DNA of 64,000 nucleotides, from contig NZ_JACDXT010000019.1 in NCBI RefSeq assembly GCF_016464015.1, forward strand, positions 1 through 64,000, written 5' to 3'. Positions 38,202 to 47,234 of the stretch are shown one piece after another; positions within the stretch are counted from its first letter, which is position 1; each line of letters opens with the position of its first letter. The notes under the pieces were generated by a model that worked only from the letters and a program-made list of their open reading frames with translations, was not told the DNA's origin and ran no database searches. This DNA is from Psychrobacter sp. bablab_jr014 (lineage in GTDB: Bacteria; Pseudomonadota; Gammaproteobacteria; Pseudomonadales; Moraxellaceae). The position numbers and the translations under genes were made by a program.

Positions 38202-38975
38202 ATGAACGAGCACACGGAAGTACAGACGCAGCTGCTGACATTGATTTTTGCGGCGGCAGCATTGTTGCATGGCATCAGTGGACTCGGCTCGACCTTAGTG
38301 ACCACCACGGCGCTGGCGAGCATGTATCCGTTGTCACACGCCATTGTGCTGGTGCTGTTTCCCTCGATGCTTATGAATCTCATGACGTGGCTGGTGGGCG
38401 GACATGGTCTGTGGTATAACGCCGTCTATTACCTGAAGCACTATTGGCTCTTGGCACTGGTCAGCCTTGTTGGTGGCGTAATTGGCGCACAAATGCTGCT
38501 ATGGATTGACAGTACTTATTTACTATTATTGCTTGCGGCAGTGATTGCCTATTATGTCATCAGCAGTTTGCTCGGTAAGAAAATTCGCTTGCCCAATACC
38601 CGCGCATCTTTAATCGGCGCAGGGCTACTTGCAGGCATTATCGGCGGCTCGACCAACGCCATGTCTACCATTTTGATGATGTATCTGTTGTCAATCAGTG
38701 ATGATAAAAACACCATCGCCAAGGTGGGTAATTTGTGTTACTTCTTTGGCAAAGTTGCGCAGATTATCGTCTTACGTGAGCAAATTGGCGCATTAAGCGC
38801 GCCTGATTGGCAGCTGATTGCACTTTTGAGCGCGGTATCGGTAGTGATGCTGTGGCTGGGTATTTATCTGCGCCGCTACCTCTCACAAGCACGCTTTCGC
38901 CAACTGATTTTATTGATTATCAGTATTTTGGGTGTGCGTGTGGCTTGGCAAGGAGTGACCGCGCTACTGGTATAA
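38202..38975 (+). CDS. TSUP family (TauE/SafE) membrane transporter
   Basis: A 257-residue protein with about eight membrane segments. It has TSUP-like features: a Gly-rich first repeat (LLHGISGLGSTLVTTTALASM) and a second repeat with GLLAGIIGGSTNAMSTILMMYLLS. It probably exports a small anion such as sulfite; the substrate is not evident. AAGGAT lies 13 bases upstream of the ATG. It follows coaBC by 45 bases in the same direction and could be co-transcribed. It abuts the convergent deacetylase gene directly. Confidence 0.82.
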   Translation: MNEHTEVQTQLLTLIFAAAALLHGISGLGSTLVTTTALASMYPLSHAIVLVLFPSMLMNLMTWLVGGHGLWYNAVYYLKHYWLLALVSLVGGVIGAQMLLWIDSTYLLLLLAAVIAYYVISSLLGKKIRLPNTRASLIGAGLLAGIIGGSTNAMSTILMMYLLSISDDKNTIAKVGNLCYFFGKVAQIIVLREQIGALSAPDWQLIALLSAVSVVMLWLGIYLRRYLSQARFRQLILLIISILGVRVAWQGVTALLV

Positions 38976-39905
38976 TCACATTTGTAGCGCGGCAGACTGC
39001 GGCGCAAAAAACAACGCCTGCGCCAAGCGAAACGTATTACAATGCGCTTCGACCACATCGTCAATATTTTCAGAATAGCCACCACCCATGACCACTGCGA
39101 CAGGGATGCCTGCGTCTTTGGCTTGGCTTAATACAAAGCGGTCGCGCTCGTAACAGCCCGCCCTCGTCAGCGCCAATTTACCGAGCTTATCCGTTGCCAA
39201 GACATCGACTGCCGATTGATAAAATATCATATCGGGTGCGACCTCTTTAATTAAGCGCGGCAAGGTGTCTTTTAAAATACCAAGATAAGCGGCATCGTCT
39301 GTGTCGTTGGGCAGCTCGATGTCTAAATCAGACGGCGGCTTACGAAACGGATAATTCTTTGCGCCATGCATGCTAAACACAAAGACGCGTGGCTCATCCG
39401 CCATGATGCTTGCGTTACCATTGCCTTGATGCACGTCCAAATCAACGATTAAAATCTTCTCTGCTTCCCCGCGAGACAGCAGCAGGTTGCTGGCGATGCA
39501 CACATCATTAAATACACAAAAGCCCTCACCGTGGTCGGCAAACGAATGATGCGTACCGCCTGCGACATTCATGGCGATGCCGTATTCTTTGGCATAGAGC
39601 GCGCATTGATAGGTGGCGTGCGCAATATGGCGTCCGCGCTCGACCAGTCTTGGCGTCATCTCAAAGCCAATCGGACGCGCTTCTTTTGCGGTTAGGGTTT
39701 GGGTCTTTAGCTTGCGCCAGTAGTCAGCGGTGTGTGTGGTTAAGATTTCATCTTCAGTTAAGGCACGTGGCGCAAAAAAATTCGCAGTCGTTATAGTCCC
39801 CTCTGCGAGCAAGCGCTCAGGTATCATGGTGTATTTTTGCATAGGAAAGCGGTGCTTTTCGGGCACTTGATAGCGAAAAATCTCAGAATAAGCAATCTTT
39901 AGCAT
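38976..39905 (-). CDS. Histone deacetylase-family (acetoin utilization-like) protein
   Basis: A 309-residue zinc-dependent deacetylase fold. Motifs in order are GGTHHSFADHGEGFCVFNDV (paired His of the charge relay), ILIVDLDVHQGNGNA (zinc ligands Asp and His), YQSAVDVLATDKLG (third ligand Asp) and VAVVMGGGYS. All expected zinc ligands appear present, so it should be active. Bacterial members remove acetyl groups from small molecules, polyamines or proteins; the target here is unknown. It ends exactly next to the convergent TSUP gene, with no spacer. Confidence 0.9.
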   Translation of the reverse strand: MLKIAYSEIFRYQVPEKHRFPMQKYTMIPERLLAEGTITTANFFAPRALTEDEILTTHTADYWRKLKTQTLTAKEARPIGFEMTPRLVERGRHIAHATYQCALYAKEYGIAMNVAGGTHHSFADHGEGFCVFNDVCIASNLLLSRGEAEKILIVDLDVHQGNGNASIMADEPRVFVFSMHGAKNYPFRKPPSDLDIELPNDTDDAAYLGILKDTLPRLIKEVAPDMIFYQSAVDVLATDKLGKLALTRAGCYERDRFVLSQAKDAGIPVAVVMGGGYSENIDDVVEAHCNTFRLAQALFFAPQSAALQM

Positions 39906-39962
39906 ACATCACTCTTTTTGGGGTAAATAAAGGCGTAACGGTTGTTGCTATCGCTGTTGCGA

Positions 39963-40676
39963 CTATTGCACCGAGTCGGTAGGTAAAAAAAACGTGCGCG
40001 CATCGGCTTCTTGCTGGAGCTCTTGTAATAGTGTCTCGATATCGCTGGCAGGCGCGCTGGTATTTAATAAGTCATTAAACACCTCATAGGCGACTGTCGT
40101 CATTGCCACCACACTTTGTAGCAGATGGTCGATAATCTGAGGGCTGATGCCCATCACTTCGACATCCAGCGCATTTTTGTAGCGTATTTCGCCGTCGTTC
40201 ACATCCATTTCTAAATTGCCCACAATCATGTCATAGTTGATTTGCGTGAGCAGCAGCAGTGCCGCGCTTTTGTGACTGTCAGGAATGGTAAACGGCAAAA
40301 TCCCATACACCGCCAGTAAGCCGTTACGCTCCTGAATGCGAAACAGGTAACCACATTCAATGCCTTTATGACGCATGCGCAAAGACAAATGCGTGGTCTG
40401 CTGTGAGTCGTCTGCCTTTGCGCCATATTCGCTGTATTGCCATTCTTGTTTATCAAAATAACGCTTTAGCTCATCGGCGATGGGGGTATTGTGTTTGTCT
40501 GTGCTGGCTGCTGTTGTGGTAGTCGGCTCAGAGATCGGAGTCATGGGTTCTGAGGTATCCGCCTTGCTGTTCTCTATAGCACGCGCGGTGGGACGCTGCT
40601 CTGGTACAGGCGCAGGTTCAGGTTCAAAAAACTGTTTGATTCTTTGCCAAAGAGATATTTTATTATTTTGACTCAT
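39963..40676 (-). CDS. YbjN-domain protein
   Basis: A 237-residue protein. About 80 N-terminal residues are low-complexity (P, E, S and T-rich). The remainder resembles the YbjN/type III secretion chaperone-like fold: ADELKRYFDKQEWQY, LLAVYGILPFTIPDSHKSAALLLLTQINYDM and GNLEMDVNDGEIRYKNALDVE. E. coli YbjN affects motility and stress traits, but its mechanism is unknown. I start at MSQNNKISL (40676); the longer ORF enters the repeat element. That element begins only 29 bases upstream, so the promoter may lie within it. Confidence 0.7.
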   Translation of the reverse strand: MSQNNKISLWQRIKQFFEPEPAPVPEQRPTARAIENSKADTSEPMTPISEPTTTTAASTDKHNTPIADELKRYFDKQEWQYSEYGAKADDSQQTTHLSLRMRHKGIECGYLFRIQERNGLLAVYGILPFTIPDSHKSAALLLLTQINYDMIVGNLEMDVNDGEIRYKNALDVEVMGISPQIIDHLLQSVVAMTTVAYEVFNDLLNTSAPASDIETLLQELQQEADARTFFLPTDSVQ

Positions 40677-41327
40677 AAGTAGGCTTATCTTTATTCGTAA
40701 ATATAGGGCGTGTTGAACATTCGCAAATAGGCACTGCTGATTGCTAAAATTGTTCCAGACAAGGCACAAAGCGACGATAATGCAGATGCCTTAGCGAGAT
40801 TTGTAACGCAGTATGGGGCAATTTTAGCATCAGCCCCAATGATAAAAGCAGGGGACAGGACTCTTTTTTGCCGCTTCATCGTTAAAAATAAGCGCTTAGA
40901 ATGACTAAACTTATTATTTTTAACCTCGAATCGCCTAAAAAATAGTCGCTGTCAGTGCCATGGTCGAATGGTCAACACGCCCTAGTGAGCAGCTTGCGCA
41001 AAGCGCAAATCATAAATCCCTATCAATGCAAGAACAAGGGCTATACTGTAGCATCTCATATAAGTGGTAACTAAGCCAGTCATAGCACCCTAGCATCCGA
41101 CAGTCAGGCGCTTGGAGGCGATAAAATCATGGCTAGGTACTCGCGCAAACATCCGCATTAGCGGTCATTACTCAGTTGTCAATGTCGCAGGATTTTGCGG
41201 CGCTTTTTTGAATCAGATGTGTGGGCAAAGGGACAATTTGTTATACTGTACGGTTTGAAACGAGTAACCCTCAAACAACGTGACTTAACTGACTTAAGTC
41301 ATAGATCAGCAACAACGGATACGCCAA
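40677..41327. other. Intergenic region with 277-bp element, upstream of ccmA
   Basis: 651 bases without a gene. The first part holds the complete element at 40706-40982. The remaining ~345 bases precede ccmA and should carry its promoter, but no motif is clear. Confidence 0.6.
40706..40982 (+). repeat. 277-bp TA-flanked inverted-repeat element
   Basis: It starts GGGCGTGTTGA and ends TCAACACGCCC, a perfect 11-base inverted repeat, with TA on both sides (40704-40705 and 40983-40984). Its first ~135 bases match the reverse complement of 1-139. The outer eight bases are identical to those of the 170-bp family, suggesting the same transposase. It contains no ORF resembling a transposase. Confidence 0.85.
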
Positions 41328-41963
41328 ATGACGATGACAGCGCCTGCCGATGCGGTATTGGTTTTGGATAATTGGACCGTACAGCGGGGAGAAATCGCGC
41401 TGTGCGAGGGTGTCCATGCGTCGCTGCGTGCAGGCAGTATCTGTCATTTGATTGGCGCCAATGGCACGGGAAAAACCACGCTATTGATGCAGCTGGCAGG
41501 GTTACTGCCTGTCCTAACAGGCACGACAATGTATTTGGGTGAAGAAAGTCTGCCCATTCAACCTGTCTATGTATCGCATCAGCTGGGCATTCATCCCAAT
41601 CTGACCGTGGCACAAAATCTACGGTTTTTACTCAACCTTTATGGTATCAACCCAAGCGGTGACGAAATTGACGCGGCATTATCTTGGGTAGGGCTGGCAG
41701 GTTTTGAAAGTATCAGTTCAAGCCATCTGTCCGCAGGGCAGACGCGGCGCATTACGCTTGCACGCTTGTATTTATTGACGCCTGAGGTGACACCGCTTTG
41801 GCTACTCGATGAGCCGTTTACCGCGCTCGACGTGGCTATGGTGGCGCGTATGGAAGACAAGTTGCAAGACTTTGTGCAGGCAGGCGGGGCGATAGTAATG
41901 ACCAGTCATCAAACCGTCTCGGTTGCCAATCAGACGCTAGATTTGTCTACTTATATGGTATAG
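41328..41963 (+). CDS. ccmA: Heme exporter ATP-binding protein CcmA
   Basis: A 211-residue ABC ATPase of the CcmABCD complex, which uses ATP to release holo-CcmE at the inner membrane. Walker A is GANGTGKTTLL, the signature is LSAGQTRRITLARL, and Walker B is LWLLDEPFTALD with an H-switch in MTSHQTVS. It is first in the ccmABCDE run, 16 bases before ccmB. Confidence 0.95.
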   Translation: MTMTAPADAVLVLDNWTVQRGEIALCEGVHASLRAGSICHLIGANGTGKTTLLMQLAGLLPVLTGTTMYLGEESLPIQPVYVSHQLGIHPNLTVAQNLRFLLNLYGINPSGDEIDAALSWVGLAGFESISSSHLSAGQTRRITLARLYLLTPEVTPLWLLDEPFTALDVAMVARMEDKLQDFVQAGGAIVMTSHQTVSVANQTLDLSTYMV

Positions 41964-41979
41964 AGATGAGGAGTCCAAG

Positions 41980-42681
41980 ATGAGTAGCGCAACCTTGGCA
42001 GCGCGCGCCCAAACGATTGGTTTTGGGCAGATGTGGCGGCGCGAGTGGCAGCTCAAGCAGCAAGGGGCGGTGCAGTGGCTGTATCCGCTCGTGTTGTTTT
42101 TGGTGATTATCACCTTGTTTCCATTGGCCCTTGGTAGCGAGCCGCAGATGCTGCAACGCCTTGGCGTGTCGGCGGTGTGGATTGCCGCGCTGATATCATT
42201 GGTGATGGGCGTGGATGGCTTGTTTAAGCCTGCCTTAGATAATGGCACACTGGCACAGTTGGTGGTCGCACGGGCGTCGATTCCGCTATGGGTGCTGATT
42301 CGTCTGAGTATTCATTGGCTATTTAGTAGTGGTTTTGTGGCGCTGCTGAGCTTGCTCGCCGTGCCGATGTTTGGTATCAGTTGGGGCGAAGCAGGCGTAT
42401 TAATGGCGTCTATCGTGGTTGGCAGTCCCATGCTGCTCATGCTCTCCGCCATCGCCAGCAGTCTCACTTTGTCTTTAAAAAATGGCGCGGTGCTGGTGCC
42501 CCTTATCGCGCTGCCGATGCAGCTGCCAGTCTTAATCTTTGCTACAGGGGCGGTCGATTTGTTCGCCACAGGACTCAATGGCTTACCCATTTTTGCGCTA
42601 CTACTGGCAGGCAGCATTATGTCGGTGCTGATTATGCCGTGGGCGATTGCGGTGACACTCAAGATGGCATGGCTCAACTAA
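41980..42681 (+). CDS. ccmB: Heme exporter membrane protein CcmB
   Basis: A 233-residue permease subunit with six hydrophobic segments. It shows the family's AVWIAALISLVMGVDGLFKPALDNGTLAQLVVARASIPLWVLIRL region and GSPMLLMLSAIASSLTLSLKNG. GAGGAG precedes the ATG. It forms the ABC transporter with CcmA and CcmC. The end is followed by 156 bases without a gene before ccmC. Confidence 0.94.
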   Translation: MSSATLAARAQTIGFGQMWRREWQLKQQGAVQWLYPLVLFLVIITLFPLALGSEPQMLQRLGVSAVWIAALISLVMGVDGLFKPALDNGTLAQLVVARASIPLWVLIRLSIHWLFSSGFVALLSLLAVPMFGISWGEAGVLMASIVVGSPMLLMLSAIASSLTLSLKNGAVLVPLIALPMQLPVLIFATGAVDLFATGLNGLPIFALLLAGSIMSVLIMPWAIAVTLKMAWLN

Positions 42682-42837
42682 GGCGTGTCTTTTATGCCAA
42701 CACGACGCGCAAGCGTGCCAACGAATATGTTGAAAACGGGCAATTTTGCTATAATATGCCTGACAGATGCCCATCGCCTCGGCCGCTTTGATGCGATGAC
42801 GGGTTCTTATTACCATGCTGTGCAATAGGTCAATACC

Positions 42838-43626
42838 ATGCCCAACTTAAAAAACGTTTCATCCCCAAATCTCTGGCAACGTCTGTGGCAGGGATTTTTG
42901 ATTACTGTGGGTACCAAGCAGTTTTTTCATATCTTTGCGCCGTGGGTCAAGTGGCTGTCGCTGCTGGCGGGTTTGTGCTTATTGATAGGCAGCGTTTGGG
43001 GCTTGGCGTTTGCGCCGCCTGATTATTTGCAAGGCAACAGCTACCGTATTATCTTTATTCACGTGCCAGCCGCGAGCCTTGCTATCTCGATTTATTTTGC
43101 CCTTGCCGTACTTGGGGTTATTTACTTAGTTTGGAAAATTAAAACCGCCAATTTGGTCGCGCAAGCATTGGCACCGATTGGTTTTTTACTTTGCGTGATT
43201 AGCCTACTAACAGGCTCGATTTGGGCAAAGCCAACGTGGGGCACGTACTGGGTATGGGACGCGCGCCTGACCTCGATGCTGATTTTAGCATTTTTGTACG
43301 CAGGCGTGATGGCATTGTTTGCGGCTTTTGAGCATACCTCCAATCGTGGCAAGGCCGCAGCGATACTTTCTATTGTCGGCGCGGTCAATTTGCCGATTAT
43401 CAAATACTCGGTCGAGTGGTGGAACACCTTGCATCAAGGCGCAACCTTTACCTTAACCGAAGCACCCAAAATGTCAGCGGACATGTGGATGCCGCTGCTG
43501 CTCATGATGATTGGCAGTTATCTTTTGGTGGCAGCGCTTGCCATTTACCGCACCAACACTTTGATATTGTCGCGTGACCAAGCCAAAGCATGGGTCAAAG
43601 AATACGTGCGCGCACAGCACAAATAA
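42838..43626 (+). CDS. ccmC: Heme-handling protein CcmC
   Basis: A 262-residue membrane protein that presents heme to CcmE. It has six membrane segments, the periplasmic WWD-type tryptophan-rich motif WGTYWVWDARLTS, and conserved His residues in IFIHVPAAS and WWNTLHQGAT that coordinate heme. Length is typical. Confidence 0.96.
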   Translation: MPNLKNVSSPNLWQRLWQGFLITVGTKQFFHIFAPWVKWLSLLAGLCLLIGSVWGLAFAPPDYLQGNSYRIIFIHVPAASLAISIYFALAVLGVIYLVWKIKTANLVAQALAPIGFLLCVISLLTGSIWAKPTWGTYWVWDARLTSMLILAFLYAGVMALFAAFEHTSNRGKAAAILSIVGAVNLPIIKYSVEWWNTLHQGATFTLTEAPKMSADMWMPLLLMMIGSYLLVAALAIYRTNTLILSRDQAKAWVKEYVRAQHK

Positions 43627-43642
43627 TTGCGAGGAATGCACC

Positions 43643-43843
43643 ATGCAGCCTTATTTTTATAGCTTGTCTGAATTTTTTGCCATGGGCAAACACGGCGTGT
43701 TTGTTTGGTCGTGCTGGGGCATTACCATCGGTGCGGTGCTGCTGCTGATTCTCTACAGTCGCAAGCAGCGCCAGACACTACTTAAAGAGCTTGCCATTCA
43801 GCAAGCACGCCAAGCACAGCGCGCCTCGAATAAGTCTATCTAA
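43643..43843 (+). CDS. ccmD: CcmD small membrane protein
   Basis: A 66-residue protein with one membrane segment (about 19-38), preceded by FYSLSEFFAMGKHGVFVWSCWG, the usual CcmD N-terminus, and followed by a basic tail. It stabilises CcmC-CcmE interaction. GAGGA lies upstream; the longer ORF begins inside ccmC and is not used. Confidence 0.93.
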   Translation: MQPYFYSLSEFFAMGKHGVFVWSCWGITIGAVLLLILYSRKQRQTLLKELAIQQARQAQRASNKSI

Positions 43844-44075
43844 GTTTTTGCACTTGTTCTTTTGCTATAAAGTTTAGAAAAATCAACAGCTTGAAAAGCG
43901 AGCGTGATTGCTGCTATTATCGTGCAGCACACGTAAGGATGCGCGCATGGTACGATGAATAAGCGTGCTGTAAGCCTAAGCTGCCTAACTCGGTAAATAA
44001 GGCACTCCCACCCAAGGACGGTTTGGCAAGATGGGCATATTCTGCCTGTCCTCTACTCATCAATGAGGTCATTTA

Positions 44076-44573
44076 ATGAACGCTGTTCGACGCAAAAAAC
44101 TGATGTGGGTCTTATTTACGCTGGCAGGTGCTGCCGTTGCTGTAGTGCTGGTGCTGTATGCTATTGGTCAACAGACGGATTATTACTTCGATGCCACCGC
44201 CATCGCGCAAGGTGAAGCGCCTCAAGATAAGCGCATCCGCGCAGGCGGCATGGTGGTTGCAGGCAGTGTCAAGCGCTCTGAGGCAGACCCACTCAATGTC
44301 GAATTTGCCATTACTGATTTTAAATCGACCGTTCCAGTGACTTATAAGGGTATCTTACCTGATTTATTTGCTGAAAATTCAGGCGTGGTCGCGACAGGTA
44401 AAATGCAGGGCGAAACCTTTGTCGCAGGTGAAGTGCTTGCTAAGCATGATGAAAACTATATGCCGCCTGAGGTCGCCAAATCCCTCAAAGAAAACAACCG
44501 CCAAGGTATGCCCAGCTCTGAGCAGTACAACCCTGCCGAAAAGGTGCATCAAACGGAAACGCTGGTACAGTGA
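44076..44573 (+). CDS. ccmE: Periplasmic heme chaperone CcmE
   Basis: A 165-residue membrane-anchored OB-fold protein. The N-terminal anchor spans about 10-30, and the heme-binding motif is H124-D-E-N-Y128, in which the His forms the covalent bond with heme and the Tyr coordinates iron. [11 protein letters not shown] and [11 protein letters not shown] are conserved. A 232-base gap separates it from ccmD, and no ccmF follows. Confidence 0.96.
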   Translation: MNAVRRKKLMWVLFTLAGAAVAVVLVLYAIGQQTDYYFDATAIAQGEAPQDKRIRAGGMVVAGSVKRSEADPLNVEFAITDFKSTVPVTYKGILPDLFAENSGVVATGKMQGETFVAGEVLAKHDENYMPPEVAKSLKENNRQGMPSSEQYNPAEKVHQTETLVQ

Positions 44574-44615
44574 ACGAATAACTGATTGTAAAAATAAAAA
44601 TTCTAATGAGTTCAT

Positions 44616-44650
44616 AAAAAAGCCGCTTTGCTAAACAAGGCGGCTTTCTT
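44616..44650. terminator. Bidirectional terminator, ccmE / aldo-keto reductase
   Basis: AAAAAAGCCGCTTTG, loop CTAAA, CAAGGCGGCTTTCTT. It lies between convergent genes with A and T tracts on the two sides; one pair in the stem is imperfect. Confidence 0.8.
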
Positions 44651-44679
44651 TGTGTCATGTATCAACGATAAATAAAGTA

Positions 44680-45528
44680 TCAGTCATCCCACTCAGGCGA
44701 GTAATCAGGATGCTCAATCTTGCGTCCATTGCTGCTGGCCAGCGTATTAATCTTTTGGATGTCTTCATCGCTGAGCGTAATTTTCGCCGCGTCTAAGTTG
44801 CCTTGTAAGTGATCTGGATTCGATGTTTTTGGAATCGCCACGCGGTCTTTATCTGACAAAATCCAAGCGATAGAGATTTGTGCTGGATTGACGCCGTGCT
44901 TATCAGCAATTTCTTTCATAATTTCATTATCAAACACATCGCCGCGCGCAAGCGGTGAATAGGCTTCAAGCAAGATATGATGATTGTTTAAAAAGCTCTG
45001 TAGCGTGCTTTGCTTAATAAACGGATGGAACTCCACTTGGTTGACAACCAGTGGCACGTCCGCGTATTTCTTGGCTTCGATAATTTGCTCAATATTGAAG
45101 TTTGAGACACCAATATGCTTGGTCAAACCTTGCTTTTGTAACTCGCACAGCGCAGGAATGGTTTCTGATAAAGGCACACGGTCATCTGGCCAGTGCAGTA
45201 AAAGCAGATCAACATAATCGGTATCTAGATTTTCTAGCGAACGTTTTGCGGCTTCTTTGAGTTTTTCAGGCTGAAACTTCAAATCATCAGGGAAGATTTT
45301 GGTGGTCAAAAAGAATTTATCGCGTGCCACGCCTGATTTTTTGATACCTTCACCGACTTGTTTTTCATTGTCATACGCCTGTGCGGTGTCAATGTGCTCA
45401 TAGCCCATTTGTAATGCTTTACTGACCACTTCAACGCAGTCATCGCCTGTTGATTGCCATGTTCCAAGACCCAGTACAGGAATGTTGGCTTCACCTGCGG
45501 TGCGGATGTTATAGGTTTTATTACTCAT
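44680..45528 (-). CDS. Aldo/keto reductase
   Basis: A 282-residue (beta/alpha)8 NADPH-dependent oxidoreductase of the DkgA-like group. Catalytic signatures are GYEHIDTAQAYDNEKQVG (Asp and Tyr), LTTKIFPDDL (Lys) and VDLLLLHWPDD (His). Cofactor-binding IPKTSNPDHLQGN is near the C-terminus. It may reduce 2,5-diketogluconate, methylglyoxal or other aldehydes; the substrate is not evident. AAGGAC precedes the ATG. Confidence 0.93.
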   Translation of the reverse strand: MSNKTYNIRTAGEANIPVLGLGTWQSTGDDCVEVVSKALQMGYEHIDTAQAYDNEKQVGEGIKKSGVARDKFFLTTKIFPDDLKFQPEKLKEAAKRSLENLDTDYVDLLLLHWPDDRVPLSETIPALCELQKQGLTKHIGVSNFNIEQIIEAKKYADVPLVVNQVEFHPFIKQSTLQSFLNNHHILLEAYSPLARGDVFDNEIMKEIADKHGVNPAQISIAWILSDKDRVAIPKTSNPDHLQGNLDAAKITLSDEDIQKINTLASSNGRKIEHPDYSPEWDD

Positions 45529-45649
45529 AATGCGTCCTTATTGTTGTCTGTATTTTGGTTTATTTATTCGTTATACGCTGGTACAAAGGCCAGCTTTATT
45601 GCGCATATCACTGTTATCGTGTCTAAAAATAAAAGTGCATAAAATAAAA

Positions 45650-45709
45650 AAGAATCGTTTAAGCGGCATATTCATTTGATTGCATCGTGAATGACTGTGC
45701 CGCTTAAAC
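45650..45709 (-). ncRNA. Orphan hairpin with T-tract, possible small RNA 3' end
   Basis: GTTTAAGCGGCA (45657-45668) and TGCCGCTTAAAC (45698-45709) form a perfect 12-base stem. Inside it ATTCA and TGAAT can extend pairing. On the minus strand it is followed by GATTCTTTTTTATTTT. It lies about 110 bases past the metQ terminator, so it may end a short independent minus-strand transcript or act as a backup terminator. No transcript is shown by sequence alone. Confidence 0.4.
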
Positions 45710-45816
45710 AAAACGTATTTACTATAAGAAAAATAACGCGCCAACGATAGGGCGGGTGACGCTTTCATACAAAGGGCACACAGGCTGTAACGTCATGAAA
45801 TCGCCAATAACAAAGC

Positions 45817-45853
45817 AAAAAAATACCCAACCAGCAGAACGGGTTGGGTATTT
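45817..45853 (-). terminator. Rho-independent terminator of metNIQ
   Basis: AAATACCCAACC, nine-base loop, GGTTGGGTATTT. On the minus strand the downstream side gives a T-run. It is 55 bases beyond the metQ stop. Confidence 0.9.
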
Positions 45854-45907
45854 ATGAGGGCAGACAGTGCTACAAAAGCAGTGACTTTACGTCATGTAAA
45901 GACAGGC

Positions 45908-46891
45908 TTACTGAGCCGCCGCTTCGGGTTGTGCAGGTGCGGTAGTGTCAGCCGCTGCTTTGTCGCCGCCAGCCATATGCGCGCTGTGGTCTTCACCCCA
46001 GATTTTTGGATATTTGTAGCCAGGGAAGGTTTTGTGCGCATATTGCTTGAACTCGTCAGAGTTATACGCTGCGGTCACGTCTTGTAGCCACTTGGCATCT
46101 TTGTCAGCAGTTTTTACCGCTGACCAGTTGATGTAGGCAAAGCTTTCTTCTTGCGCTAGCGCGTCAGTCAGTTTGATGCCAGCATCGGTCGCATAGTTGC
46201 CGTTGATGATAGCAAAGTCGACTTCATCACGCGCACGTGGCAGCTGCGCTGCTTCTAGCTCAACGATATCGATATCGTATTTGCTGTTGTCAGCGATGTC
46301 CGCTTTTGATGCTGTTAGTGGGTCGATACCGTCTTTTAGGGTAATCCAGCCCAAATCTTGCATCATAACCAGCGCACGCGCAAAGTTACTTGGATCATTT
46401 GGCGCAGAGACGCTCATACCTTTGTAGGCTTCGTCTAGTTTGGTTTTCTTACCAGAATATAGACCCAGTGGCGCGGTTGGTACTTGGAACACTTCAACCA
46501 AGTCTAGGTTATTTTCCTTTTTGAAGTTGTCTAAATATGGCTTGTGCTGGAAGATATTGATGTCAAGATCACCTTCAGCAAGCGCTTTGTTTGGACGGAC
46601 GTAGTCGGTGAACGGCACCAGCTCAACTTCATAACCTTGGGCTTCTAGTGTACCTTTTACTTGGTTACGTACCATATCTGCAAAGTCGCCTTCGGTCGTG
46701 CCGATAACGATTTTGGTATGGTTCGGGTCGATGTCACCTGTCGCTGTAGTGGTTTCACTGGTCTCAGTCGTGGTGCTTTCAGTAGTACTTTCTGGGGCTG
46801 ATGAATTATTGCAGCCCACAAGTACCAAACCTGATACGCCAGCGATAGCAAACGCGCCAACCACTTGGCGGCTGATGTCTGTTAGTTTCAT
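45908..46891 (-). CDS. metQ: Methionine ABC transporter binding lipoprotein MetQ
   Basis: A 327-residue lipoprotein delivering methionine to MetNI. The signal peptide ends in a lipobox, LVGC, at about residues 24-27, followed by a Ser/Thr-rich linker (28-50). The NlpA/MetQ fold has IVIGTTEGDFADMVRNQV, ELVPFTDYVRPNKALAEGDLDINIFQHKPYL (two blocks) and VSAPNDPSNFARAL. The Ala/Gln-rich C-terminal tail is unusual. I start at MKLTDISR with AGGAT upstream; the longer ORF begins inside a repeat element. Confidence 0.93.
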   Translation of the reverse strand: MKLTDISRQVVGAFAIAGVSGLVLVGCNNSSAPESTTESTTTETSETTTATGDIDPNHTKIVIGTTEGDFADMVRNQVKGTLEAQGYEVELVPFTDYVRPNKALAEGDLDINIFQHKPYLDNFKKENNLDLVEVFQVPTAPLGLYSGKKTKLDEAYKGMSVSAPNDPSNFARALVMMQDLGWITLKDGIDPLTASKADIADNSKYDIDIVELEAAQLPRARDEVDFAIINGNYATDAGIKLTDALAQEESFAYINWSAVKTADKDAKWLQDVTAAYNSDEFKQYAHKTFPGYKYPKIWGEDHSAHMAGGDKAAADTTAPAQPEAAAQ

Positions 46892-46964
46892 AAAATATCC
46901 TTGATAGTATGTACAAAATAAAAACGCAAAAATATAAATCAACAAAAACGCAAAATACAGCCTA

Positions 46965-47133
46965 GGGCGTGTCCCTATTTTAAAAATGGTGATAAAAATG
47001 GATAAATCGCAGGCAAACAAGGAAAATAGCGCAGGTAATATCAAGATATTAGCCAGCTATTTGACACCGTTTGCCAAAGATTTAACCATTTTTAGCCCAT
47101 TTAGTCATAAACGCTTGAATTAGGGGCATGCCC
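46965..47133. repeat. 169-bp TA-flanked inverted-repeat element (copy 3), inside metNIQ
   Basis: It begins GGGCGTGTCCC and ends GGGGCATGCCC, an imperfect inverted repeat flanked by TA (46963-46964 and 47134-47135). The interior is the reverse complement of copy 2, including attttaaaaatggtgataaa and ctatttgacaccgtttgcc. It lies between the metI stop (47235) and metQ start (46891). Confidence 0.85.
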
Positions 47134-47234
47134 TAGTACCGCGCTACGATAGCGGCACCAGAACAGCTACTGTATTTGTTTACTGCCGTCAGCGACCGTG
47201 TTATTAAACGCCTGACGGTTATCGTGAGGCTATT

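Larger units (their letters stand above)
45529..45907. other. Intergenic region, aldo/keto reductase / metQ
   Basis: 379 bases holding the metQ terminator (45817-45853), a strong orphan hairpin (45650-45709) and the presumed reductase promoter. No ORF is supported. Confidence 0.6.

Noticed and set aside
42677..42700. TAAGGCGTGTC just after ccmB as another element end
   Set aside because: The matching right end and TA flank are missing; the similarity is short and overlaps the stop codon by chance.
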